This document shows, piece after piece, positions 16,331 through 23,979 of a DNA stretch of 64,000 bases. A program made the position numbers and the translations under genes. The notes beneath the pieces are model-generated. The model searched no databases. It was given only the letters and a program-made list of their open reading frames with translations, and was not told the origin of the DNA. The number at the start of each line of letters is the position of its first letter. Within the stretch, counting starts at the first letter, position 1. Source of the DNA: a virus; the IMG/VR virus record IMGVR_UViG_3300032676_000779, positions 37,982 to 101,981 of that record, one strand, 5' to 3'.

Positions 16331-17082
16331 TTTATATTCTCTAATATAGTATTAGCGAATTCTTTATTATAATAGTGAACTGGATACATCTGTGCGATAG
16401 TGTTGATTCTAAATGTATGTGGTAGAATCTCATATATTAGAGTATCTGTCCAGTTGTCTGTAAATAGTCCGTTGATGAACTGCTTCATGTGCACCATCCC
16501 ATAAGGCTTGAACTGAGGCAAAGTAGTTTTCTCCGCGCCTATCACATGACATGCAATCGCATATACCCAGTCTGTGGTAGCAGGTTCATCAACGTTGCAC
16601 TTTAAAGTGCCACGAATTTCGTCCCAATTTTCAAAGACTTTTCGTACTATATCAAAAAACTGTTTAGCCAAATCCGATTTTCTAAAATATGTGATCGCAT
16701 TGTAACAGTCAGGAAGATTGTTGTCAACGATAAACTTACGATAGTAAGTAACATCAGATATTTCTTGCTTGAAATTTCTGACATGAGTAGATACTACAAC
16801 ATCACGTTCCTTAAGAACGTCCCACCAGTAATCAATCGATTGCGGAATGTACATATCAGCTTCCAACTTGATGGTGTACTCATACGGAGAGGCGTCGTAT
16901 ACTTGCCAATCGTTTTGCAGTTTCCAATTCGTATTTGGTGCCTGATCTCCATATGGCAACATGTCAGTTGTGATTATGGTCACGTTGGTATCGGGCATCG
17001 TTAGTTTAATGCTTGCTTCCAATGCTTTAGCACATGTGACATATTTGTCACCCTGTGCCATAATCACAAATCCTCTATTCAT
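16327..17082 (-). CDS. Glycosyltransferase-like protein
   Basis: The protein has 251 residues. It starts NRGFVIMAQGDKYVTCAKAL, followed by TNVTIITTDMLPYG and YTIKLEADMYIPQSIDYWW, in which E-A-D-M-Y is in the position of the GT-A D-x-D metal motif. NAITYFRKSDLAKQFFD and DWVYAIACHVIG follow. The order resembles small GT-A enzymes encoded in phage and bacterial surface-sugar loci. The gene starts on the last base of the preceding small gene. Donor and acceptor unknown; it shares general layout with the protein at 17317-18135 (both have an LxxDxD/Y strand and FKKTD/FRKSD element). Confidence 0.74.
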   Translation of the reverse strand: MNRGFVIMAQGDKYVTCAKALEASIKLTMPDTNVTIITTDMLPYGDQAPNTNWKLQNDWQVYDASPYEYTIKLEADMYIPQSIDYWWDVLKERDVVVSTHVRNFKQEISDVTYYRKFIVDNNLPDCYNAITYFRKSDLAKQFFDIVRKVFENWDEIRGTLKCNVDEPATTDWVYAIACHVIGAEKTTLPQFKPYGMVHMKQFINGLFTDNWTDTLIYEILPHTFRINTIAQMYPVHYYNKEFANTILENIK

Positions 17083-17324
17083 TAGAAAGAAATTCCGAAT
17101 TTTTCAAATACTCTAGTTTGATCGTCTAGTTCATCTTCTTGATCCTTAATACATTCTTGCACTTTCATGATCAATAATTCATGATATTTTTCTACTAAGG
17201 CTCTACGGGTGGCTACTTCTATCGTTTTATCTCGGGACTGTTCTACTAAATGTAAGTTGGCTACAGCCACACCATACTGTTTGGCCACTTCATATGTGGC
17301 AGCGTCAATGATTGGTTTACTCAT
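17082..17324 (-). CDS. Small hypothetical protein, 80 residues, helical
   Basis: The sequence is predicted mostly helical (AATYEVAKQYGVAVANLHLV, then ALVEKYHELLIMKVQECI) with an acidic stretch KDQEDELDDQ. It is placed between two transferase-like genes, overlapping the upstream one by 8 bases and sharing a base with the downstream one. No family recognised; the overlaps are the main reason to believe it is a gene. Confidence 0.58.
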   Translation of the reverse strand: MSKPIIDAATYEVAKQYGVAVANLHLVEQSRDKTIEVATRRALVEKYHELLIMKVQECIKDQEDELDDQTRVFEKFGISF

Positions 17325-18135
17325 GATCTTTTCCTTTTATCATATCGATGTATATTTCTTTAACAAGAATGTGAAAATCCATATCCTTAATAAGCATGTA
17401 TTCTTTTTTATTCTTACCGTTTTTAGTGCTGTCAAACATTACTGTGTATTCAGTGTTTAACGAAGTATCGTTGTTAGCATATATCTGTGTGTTATTTCCA
17501 ATATGAACTAAGTTCCATGGAAGATAATCAGTGATTGGATTAGAATGTCCATTAACTATTCTTAATGCCAGCGTTAATGCAAAGTCATTACGATATGTTC
17601 CACCGACGAATCGATGGATATTTTCATAGTGTTGGTAGTTATTCTGTATCATTTTAATAGTATTAAAGATTTGATTTGCTCTATCGGTCTTTTTAAAAGC
17701 AATAACCGTAGCCCATAGTATTGGATAGCTATAATCAGAGAGATAATCTTGCGGTGCAGCTGGCTGCATTAAAAATTTAGTAGTATTGTGACAACAAAAG
17801 TCATCGTATACTTCAAAAGTTTTTAGTAGCTTGTCAGAATTAACCACGTAGTCTACATCAAGTAGTATTGTTTCATCATATGGACTCAACTCATATGCTT
17901 GATACCTGCCTTTGTTGATCCACTGGCCCCATGTACGAAAATTATCTTTATTTGGAGTTACTGTAATTACCTTATCCCAAACATAGGTTGTTTTAGTTGG
18001 CAATGATTCTTCGTCAGTAACTAGTGTAACTGGCAATCCTAAAAAATGATTTACTCTTTTAGCTGTGAACTCTGCCATTTCATAGTAGTTGTATTTGATA
18101 GAATTGAAGGCAAAGAGTATTATACCTCGCGTCAT
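17317..18135 (-). CDS. Glycosyltransferase-like protein
   Basis: The protein has 272 residues. GIILFAFNSIKYNYYEMA is the first strand and helix, LPVTLVTDEESLP follows, and YDETILLDVDYVVNSD near residue 90 carries the D-V-D that fits a GT-A metal motif. WATVIAFKKTDRANQIFN parallels FRKSDLAKQFFD in the next transferase-like gene, suggesting common descent. No membrane segment. It overlaps the upstream 101-residue protein by 4 bases, linking the accessory block to the fibre genes in one transcription unit. Confidence 0.74.
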   Translation of the reverse strand: MTRGIILFAFNSIKYNYYEMAEFTAKRVNHFLGLPVTLVTDEESLPTKTTYVWDKVITVTPNKDNFRTWGQWINKGRYQAYELSPYDETILLDVDYVVNSDKLLKTFEVYDDFCCHNTTKFLMQPAAPQDYLSDYSYPILWATVIAFKKTDRANQIFNTIKMIQNNYQHYENIHRFVGGTYRNDFALTLALRIVNGHSNPITDYLPWNLVHIGNNTQIYANNDTSLNTEYTVMFDSTKNGKNKKEYMLIKDMDFHILVKEIYIDMIKGKDHE

Positions 18136-18437
18136 CTGTTACTTTCTAGAGCTTTCCATTCAGCATACCATTGCATAGTGGCTTCTATATATGCGAGACG
18201 CAATGTTTTCAGCAATTCAGCACGATTTACTTCTACTGGATTATTAAAGGTATCTATTAAAACCAGGGTTTCGGTATCAAATGAACTCAGAAAACTAATA
18301 GTTTCTGCATCTGCCTTCCAGAGGCCACCTTGCGCAGCTACAATAAGTTTAGCTGTGTACTTTTCTTCTAGATATGCTTTGGCTGAATTGTGGTTAAATC
18401 TTGCTTTAGCATCAGCAAGTAGTGTCTTAGTGTCCAT
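18132..18437 (-). CDS. Conserved hypothetical protein downstream of tail fibres
   Basis: The protein has 101 residues, with SAKAYLEEKYTAKLIVAAQG, then GLWKADAETISFLSSF and a C-terminal helix AYIEATMQWYAEWKALE. I recall similar proteins next to fibre genes in T4-like phages; a fibre chaperone or attachment role is possible but unproven. A late-like box TCTAAATA lies at 18453-18460 and a ribosome site (TAGGAG) just before the ATG, so it may begin its own late transcript. Confidence 0.62.
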   Translation of the reverse strand: MDTKTLLADAKARFNHNSAKAYLEEKYTAKLIVAAQGGLWKADAETISFLSSFDTETLVLIDTFNNPVEVNRAELLKTLRLAYIEATMQWYAEWKALESNR

Positions 18438-18483
18438 CTTATACTCCTAAAGTATTTAGATAGACGCCATAGATGCAAAATAA

Positions 18484-19437
18484 TTATGAACCGGTTACGG
18501 TGCCCGAAAGAGTAATAGCGCCCCATGTATTGGCTATATAAGTTGTTTCTGGTGCCACTGCCGTACAACTGACAGCTGAACCAGAAGAAACAGTAAGTCC
18601 GGTATTCGCTAATTCGCCCCATGTTGAATAGATAGTTATAATGTTGCCGACATCACCATTTGATCCTTGCGTACCGTTTGACTTGATATTTACTACTATA
18701 TCAGTATTTGTATAGTGAGTAGGTGCACCTGTTGCAACTTGAGTGAACACTGCTGCGTTAGACGTAGTAAGTGCATAATATCCGGTGTTGGCTAGAAGGG
18801 TTGGAGAATTGCCTCCACCACCTATTTTAGTAATGCCGTTATAACTAACACCTACGATTGTCACAGTGCCGGAAGTGGGGGATGACATTACAATAGTGCC
18901 CACATTTGATGCTAGATTGTGAAATACCGTATCCATAGTAGTTGTGGTAGGAGAATGACTCATTGTCAATTTAATTTGTCCACCGGAGTTAAAGAAGTAC
19001 CGAGCAGCGTCACCATTAGCAAATGAAACTGTATGTGCAAAAGTAATGGCATGTGACCAAGATGATCCATACGTTGCAGTATTGGCTGACGTGCTACCTT
19101 GCGATGCGGCGTTAAATCTGTTGCTAAATATTGAAGTTATGTTCGTGGGAATACCAGATAGGTATGTTACTATACCACCAGTAGATGGTGCCGTTACTGC
19201 CGAAATTGATGTTCCTTGGTGACTTGCTGAGTTAGATGTTTTGTTGACTAAGTTTGCCCAATCTGATGCTGCTACAGTTGCACCTACAGCAACATTAGCG
19301 AGAGCAGTTTGTCCATACCCCGCTGAACCTGATCCGGTCGCCCAAACAGCATTTAATGACGAGTTTCCAGTAGGATTGCCCCCTACAAAGGTATTATAGT
19401 CAGAAGCCTGTATAGTTCCATACTGTGAGTAAGTCAT
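18484..19437 (-). CDS. Fibre-like virion protein, 317 residues
   Basis: The sequence is rich in Thr, Ser, Gly, Ala and Asn with short beta strands and almost no charged residues, as is common in phage fibre and tip proteins. It starts MTYSQYGTIQASDYNTF and contains SAGYGQTALANVAVG near residue 40. The central part (SHAITFAHTVSFANGDAARY) recurs in other aquatic phage structural proteins as I remember, but I cannot name a domain. It follows the second fibre gene by 12 bases. Probably a virion component at the fibre or baseplate edge. Confidence 0.65.
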   Translation of the reverse strand: MTYSQYGTIQASDYNTFVGGNPTGNSSLNAVWATGSGSAGYGQTALANVAVGATVAASDWANLVNKTSNSASHQGTSISAVTAPSTGGIVTYLSGIPTNITSIFSNRFNAASQGSTSANTATYGSSWSHAITFAHTVSFANGDAARYFFNSGGQIKLTMSHSPTTTTMDTVFHNLASNVGTIVMSSPTSGTVTIVGVSYNGITKIGGGGNSPTLLANTGYYALTTSNAAVFTQVATGAPTHYTNTDIVVNIKSNGTQGSNGDVGNIITIYSTWGELANTGLTVSSGSAVSCTAVAPETTYIANTWGAITLSGTVTGS

Positions 19438-19449
19438 CTCTATTCCTTA

Positions 19450-20673
19450 TTATCGAATCATAACGATAGCTTCTACAACACCTTCGCCATCTGTGGTTTT
19501 ATCTGCTAATGCTCTTCCTATAGTATTAAATGCGGTTGCTTCACCGGAGTGAGCAGCACGAGCAATACCGTTACCTGCACTTACTAATCGCTGTCCTTTT
19601 AGTACTTTACCAGTAACTTTAACCTCTACTCTACCGGAAACTGCAACAGGGGGATGAGTAGTATCATTGCCGGCGCCGGCATTCATTAGATATGCAGCAG
19701 TATCGGAAATAACACCGAATACATCTTCAGAAAGTTCATACTGCACTGCTGTTATTTCTTTGGTTCCGCCTAATTGTACTACTGTACCTGGAGAATATAC
19801 ATCGTCTGCTGCAAATCTTTCGGCCAAGTCAGCGTAAGTCGCTTGTAGTTGTGAACCCGATGATAGTGTCCAGGTACCTGTAAGCGTTCCGGCGGTTGTG
19901 TTTGCTCCAGTAGTTAATGTAGTAGCTTGCGTAGTTGTAGTTAATATCGCACCGTTATACGTTGGCAAGTATGATGCGACATTAGAATTGCCATATGAGC
20001 CGCCGATCGGAATAGATGCACCGTTTGCATAATAATAATTATCAGTACGAATACCAATTCCAGATCCGGTAATCACTAGGTTGCCGCCGGTAACCCACAT
20101 CGATGTTCCCGCAACACCATTTGCAGTTCCGGTTCCGTTTGCGGTCCAAACACCAGTTAGTGTTCCATTAGTAGATGCGCTACCTGATGTGATTGCAGTT
20201 GTCACCAAAGTACTAATGTTTGCAGTAGATGATACGTTTAGATTAGCAACGTTTGCGTTTGCGGTGGCTGTTAGATTGAAGAACGTACCGGTCGTGGCAG
20301 TAAGATTGTTTGTAACAGCCATGTTGTTTGCAGCAGCATTGCCAGTTACTGATATACTGCCAAACGTTGTAGTACCGGCTGAACCTGATTGCGCAAGAGA
20401 CAGCCAAGCAGCAGCATTAGTAGTTCCGTCGGCCGGACAGACCAAGAGGGTATTTGATACTGTGTTGAACCAGAGTTGGCCTCTGATGGGATTAGACGGA
20501 GGTTGGCTGAATGCAAAATTTTCTAGCTGATGAACAAAGTTTGTGTCTAATTGTTGACCATATCCTGCATAGTTTCGGCCCGGCAAACCCAGACTAGTAC
20601 TAGTCGTGTTGATTGTACCGTCAGCGATAGTAGTGAGAGTCGTACCATCACTTTTTACGATTGTATATGCCAT
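19450..20673 (-). CDS. Tail fibre protein, short-tip paralogue
   Basis: The protein has 407 residues. The N-terminal 90 residues (YTIVKSDGTTLTTI, LPGRNYAGYGQQLDTNFVHQ, RGQLWFNT) and a later block (TANGTGTANGVAG, GNLVITG, NYYYANG, SYLPTY) match the 593-residue fibre gene just upstream. The C-terminus is different: YADLAERFAADDVYSPGTVV, FGVISDTAAYLMNAG, PVAVSGRVEVKVTGKV, a beta-rich tip seen in other aquatic phage fibres. The two therefore share an attachment region and carry different ends. A T4-type late box GATAAATA lies at 20696-20703 on the minus strand, 23 bases before the start codon. Confidence 0.82.
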   Translation of the reverse strand: MAYTIVKSDGTTLTTIADGTINTTSTSLGLPGRNYAGYGQQLDTNFVHQLENFAFSQPPSNPIRGQLWFNTVSNTLLVCPADGTTNAAAWLSLAQSGSAGTTTFGSISVTGNAAANNMAVTNNLTATTGTFFNLTATANANVANLNVSSTANISTLVTTAITSGSASTNGTLTGVWTANGTGTANGVAGTSMWVTGGNLVITGSGIGIRTDNYYYANGASIPIGGSYGNSNVASYLPTYNGAILTTTTQATTLTTGANTTAGTLTGTWTLSSGSQLQATYADLAERFAADDVYSPGTVVQLGGTKEITAVQYELSEDVFGVISDTAAYLMNAGAGNDTTHPPVAVSGRVEVKVTGKVLKGQRLVSAGNGIARAAHSGEATAFNTIGRALADKTTDGEGVVEAIVMIR

Positions 20674-20695
20674 AGTTAAGTTACTCCGTTATCCT

Positions 20696-20703
20696 TATTT
20701 ATC
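20696..20703 (-). promoter_or_regulatory. T4-type late promoter box for the short-tip fibre gene
   Basis: GATAAATA on the minus strand against the T4 late consensus TATAAATA, 23 bases upstream of ATG 20673, in the 51-base gap between the two fibre genes. T4-like late promoters need no -35 element, so none is expected. Confidence 0.55.
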
Positions 20704-20724
20704 TTAAAATTCGTGTTGCGTCGT

Positions 20725-22506
20725 TTAGGTTTTCATTATGAATGCTAATGCGTAGTACGGAGGAATACCGGTTGTAGTAGCTGATGCAGTGTGATTGTGA
20801 GCGTAGCCTGATCCTGTACTGTTGGTAGTTCCACTATGATAGTGTGAAGGGTCAGACGTGCTGATGGCTGCATAACTAACACCAGTAGCTGTGTCTATTA
20901 TTTCTAGTTGACCATTGTATTGTCCAAAAGCTCTATTGACTGCCCACGGACCATTATTATCAACTATATTATATAGAGGATGTGCGTGTCCAGAATCGCT
21001 AACCGAAATCCCAGTATAACTGCTATTGGTATCGAAGGTATGCTGGTGACCGGGTATTTCATCTACGGTTAATGTGTGCCCGTTTACCGATACCGAAGTG
21101 CTTAGTGTAGTTGAGCCGCCGGCAGAACCCGGAGAGTAAGAGCCTCCTGCGCCTATCACAAACCTATCTCTAAGATCCGGAGTTCCGTTTTGTCCGTTAC
21201 AAAGGACCCACCCAGATGGAATAGAAGCAATAGAACCGGACCACATCGATATGAGACCTGAAGGAACAGATGATCCGGTAACCGAAATAGTTATTCCGCC
21301 CGGCGTGTTAGTGATGGTTACTCCAGACCCTGCTGTAAGCCCACTAAGCGAGAAGCCAGATCCATTACCTATAAGCAACTGACCATTGCTTGGAGTTGCT
21401 GCCAACCCTGTACCACCGTAATTTGGTGTGACGATATTACCGTTCCAAGACCCGCTAGTGATCGTGCCTAACACAGATAGAGATGATAGTGTACCTACAG
21501 AAGTTATATTAGGTTGCGCAGCAGTAGTAACAGTGCCGGCCGTGATCGCTGACGTAGCAGTTGTCGCTGTACCTGCAGATGTCGCAGACGCTACTGGTCC
21601 AACTACGTTTCCACCGGAAACGATCACACCATTAATATTTGATCCAGCAGAAAGAGTCCAGTTGCCCGTAATTGTACCTGCAATCAAGTTTGATCCCGAA
21701 TTTAGAGATACACCATTGAAAGTCGTTGCTCCGCTAGGTGCGCCAACATTACCAGTATATGTAGGTAAATATGAATTAACATTTGAGTTAGAATAGGTTC
21801 CCGCAAAAGAAATGGGTACTCCGTTCGCGTAATAATAATTATCAGTACTAATGCCCAGCGAGCCCGGGCCGCTGATTACTAAATTTCCACCAGTAACCCA
21901 CAGTGCAGTTCCAGATACACCGTTAGCAGTTCCTGTTCCATTTGCAGTCCATGTACCGATTATATTACCATTGGTAGATGTTGATCCTGTAGTAATATTA
22001 TTTGTCCGCAATGTTACTATATTTGCAGTACCAGTGAGATTAGAATTTGCTATATTTGCATTTGATATATTTGCATTTGCTATCTGTGCTTGTACATTTA
22101 CGGTTAAGTAGTTGGTATATATTACATTGGAATTAAGATTATTAGTTAATGAGGCGTTGTTTGCATATATGTTGCTAGAAGCGTTCAAATTTCCTGTATT
22201 AATATTTCCGCTATTGTTAGCGGTAAGGAGCGCGATCCAATTGCTTTGATTGGTTTCACCGTCAGTCGGACAAACATACAGCGTGCTATTGGTAGTATTA
22301 AACCACAACTGACCTCTCAGAGCGTTTGCAGGTAAAGTACTATTTGCAAAATTTTCTAGTTGATGTACATAGTTTGTGTCGAATACTTGCCCGTAACCTG
22401 CGTAGTTGCGGCCTGGCAGACTTAGCGGCGTGCTGGTTATGTTGACGACACCATCTGGAATAGTCGTCAATAAAGTTCCGTCCGATTTGTAAATAGTATA
22501 CGACAC
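20725..22506 (-). CDS. Tail fibre protein with tail-collar domain
   Basis: The protein has 593 residues. The N-terminus (YTIYKSDGTLLTTI, LPGRNYAGYGQ, RGQLWFNT) is shared with the next gene. A long low-complexity region rich in Asn, Thr, Gly and Ala follows. The C-terminus is a phage tail-collar domain: VPSGLISMWSGS, IPSGWVLCNGQNGTPDLRDR, FVIGAGG, then the His-rich HQHTFDTN, GHAHPLYN, YHSGTTN and HNHTASATTTGIPPYYALAF. The histidines resemble the metal-binding HxH motifs of the short tail fibre tips of T4 and related phages. It probably binds the host surface. Translation starts at GTG 22506, supported by a strong AGGGGA six bases upstream; no ATG fits as well. Confidence 0.88.
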   Translation of the reverse strand: MSYTIYKSDGTLLTTIPDGVVNITSTPLSLPGRNYAGYGQVFDTNYVHQLENFANSTLPANALRGQLWFNTTNSTLYVCPTDGETNQSNWIALLTANNSGNINTGNLNASSNIYANNASLTNNLNSNVIYTNYLTVNVQAQIANANISNANIANSNLTGTANIVTLRTNNITTGSTSTNGNIIGTWTANGTGTANGVSGTALWVTGGNLVISGPGSLGISTDNYYYANGVPISFAGTYSNSNVNSYLPTYTGNVGAPSGATTFNGVSLNSGSNLIAGTITGNWTLSAGSNINGVIVSGGNVVGPVASATSAGTATTATSAITAGTVTTAAQPNITSVGTLSSLSVLGTITSGSWNGNIVTPNYGGTGLAATPSNGQLLIGNGSGFSLSGLTAGSGVTITNTPGGITISVTGSSVPSGLISMWSGSIASIPSGWVLCNGQNGTPDLRDRFVIGAGGSYSPGSAGGSTTLSTSVSVNGHTLTVDEIPGHQHTFDTNSSYTGISVSDSGHAHPLYNIVDNNGPWAVNRAFGQYNGQLEIIDTATGVSYAAISTSDPSHYHSGTTNSTGSGYAHNHTASATTTGIPPYYALAFIMKT

Positions 22507-22529
22507 TATTGTCCCCTAATTATACTGTT

Positions 22530-23144
22530 TTATATGGTTATCAAATTAGTTAGGCTCTGAATTCTCACAGTGTAGTCGATCTGAATCTGTCTATTCAGCG
22601 ACTTTTGTATAGGGTGAAAAATTACGTGAGTTAGTAGTTTAGTTATTACATTACCGCTACTGTCAGTACCGTAGTTAGCTAGTAAACCTAATTCATCAAA
22701 AACATAACTGGATGTAGTTTGAGTGCTGTTGTCAAATGCAGCTTGTCCAGATGGTTCACCGTAGTCAAGTAAGCATTGAACTAAAATATCAGTGTATAGG
22801 TTGCCTGTAGTGTGATACACCGTCATCTTATTTCTAGTAGGATCAAGGTTGAATACACTAGTATCATCTACTATTTTTGCATAAGTTTGATTGTATAGCG
22901 CCGCATTTTGACCGGTAGTATTAGGTGGAAGATAGGTAATTACACCAGTCTCATCGACGGACGCTCCCCCGTCACCAAATGCCATTTGGTAGATTTCGCC
23001 ATAGCCGCGACTGCTTAGCGTGTCTGCAATAGCTTCTGACATGTTTTCATAATTAATGCTGTTATCTTTGTCAACTAATACAATGTGATTATCCGGTTCT
23101 GTGACATCAGTTATTGTAATGTGCCCTTTAACCGACACCCTCAT
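22530..23144 (-). CDS. Structural protein between baseplate and fibre genes
   Basis: The product has 204 residues, starting MRVSVKGHITITDV. GYGEIYQMAFGDGGASVDE near residue 50 and the closing QIQIDYTVRIQSLTNLI suggest a beta-rich virion protein; related proteins occur beside fibre genes in aquatic T4-like phages as I remember. It may connect baseplate and fibres, in the position of T4 gp8-gp10, but I see no direct homology. The in-frame GTG at 23156 would add four residues and overlaps the endonuclease gene; the ATG at 23144 follows the endonuclease stop and is preferred. Confidence 0.68.
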   Translation of the reverse strand: MRVSVKGHITITDVTEPDNHIVLVDKDNSINYENMSEAIADTLSSRGYGEIYQMAFGDGGASVDETGVITYLPPNTTGQNAALYNQTYAKIVDDTSVFNLDPTRNKMTVYHTTGNLYTDILVQCLLDYGEPSGQAAFDNSTQTTSSYVFDELGLLANYGTDSSGNVITKLLTHVIFHPIQKSLNRQIQIDYTVRIQSLTNLITI

Positions 23145-23145
23145 G

Positions 23146-23814
23146 TTAAATTCCACTGATATGATCCCTTTTCTTTCGGCCGCCTAATCCAACCCCGTGT
23201 TTTACTGCGGTCCAACCGTTTTTATTATGATATATATCTCTGTATTTATAGTTGTTGTCCTTTGCCCACTTAGCAAGTCCCTTAACATTGAAGGTTTCAC
23301 CGGCGGGGGAGGTTATAGTCCAACTCAATGCATTCGGGTTGTTTTCACCTGATCGGGCTGCTGACATTAACTGTTTGGTTTGTTTGCTTGCTGTAGTGCC
23401 AATTTTTTTCAATGCCATGCTTGCTTTGGCATCATCGGTATGCCTGTAGCCTCGTCTACTATCTTTCCATGCTTGTGTTCGTTTAAAAACTTTAGTATGC
23501 TTCATGCCCAGTCGTGCGCCGGCCGGCGCATACTTATCTGTGTTGTTGTAGTACGTTTCATCCGCGGGGACATTGTTCGGCTGCAAATATTCAATTGACT
23601 CGATTCTGCGAAGCTCTTTGTTATCAATGTCACCTAAATCGGCTAGTATTATCTTCTTGAAGTTTTCTGCACCTAACGCTGCTATGTCTTTTTTTAGGTC
23701 AATACTTGACCCTAAGTAGTTATCATTGTTGTATTGCTCACTTCCTATATACCGCCATGGCATAATACCGTGCGCTTTGTTGTATAAATTTTCTGTGATG
23801 TAGATAATACCCAC
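23146..23814 (-). CDS. GIY-YIG homing endonuclease, inserted among baseplate genes
   Basis: The protein has 222 residues. The nuclease domain is at the N-terminus: IIYITENL, then WRYIGSEQYNNDNYLGSS (the Y-I-G half of the motif) and RRIESIEYLQPNN with the catalytic-type glutamate. LGMKHTKVFKRTQAW, GYRHTDDAKASMAL and RSGENNPNALSWTI are NUMOD3-like DNA-binding units, and VKGLAKWAKDNNYKYRDIYH is a NUMOD1-like element. Translation begins at GTG 23812-23814, directly after the stop codon of the 49-residue gene, with AGAGG about nine bases upstream. Its end abuts the next gene's start, so it has slipped into a gene border without breaking either neighbour. Confidence 0.87.
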   Translation of the reverse strand: MGIIYITENLYNKAHGIMPWRYIGSEQYNNDNYLGSSIDLKKDIAALGAENFKKIILADLGDIDNKELRRIESIEYLQPNNVPADETYYNNTDKYAPAGARLGMKHTKVFKRTQAWKDSRRGYRHTDDAKASMALKKIGTTASKQTKQLMSAARSGENNPNALSWTITSPAGETFNVKGLAKWAKDNNYKYRDIYHNKNGWTAVKHGVGLGGRKKRDHISGI

Positions 23815-23964
23815 TTATATATCGCCTCTTTTATGTACTATTACTTCCTTCGAATTTGGATCAAAAATCTTTATGCTAGAGGAAAAATAGTAACCACTAA
23901 CTTCATCAGGCTTGCGTTCAGGGCGGGCCTGATTCCCTTCACTATTTGACTTATATTCGTTCAT
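23815..23964 (-). CDS. Conserved 49-residue phage protein
   Basis: ATG 23964 to TAA 23815. The C-terminal half, DEVSGYYFSSSIKIFDPNS followed by KEVIVHKRGDI, looks like two or three beta strands and resembles small proteins I recall near baseplate genes in T4-like aquatic phages. The N-terminus is polar and Pro/Arg-containing. The gene lies 15 bases after the giant gene. A GATAAATA late-like box (23970-23977) is only six bases upstream, too close for a normal leader, and may be chance. Function unknown. Confidence 0.6.
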   Translation of the reverse strand: MNEYKSNSEGNQARPERKPDEVSGYYFSSSIKIFDPNSKEVIVHKRGDI

Positions 23965-23979
23965 CTCATTATTTATCAT

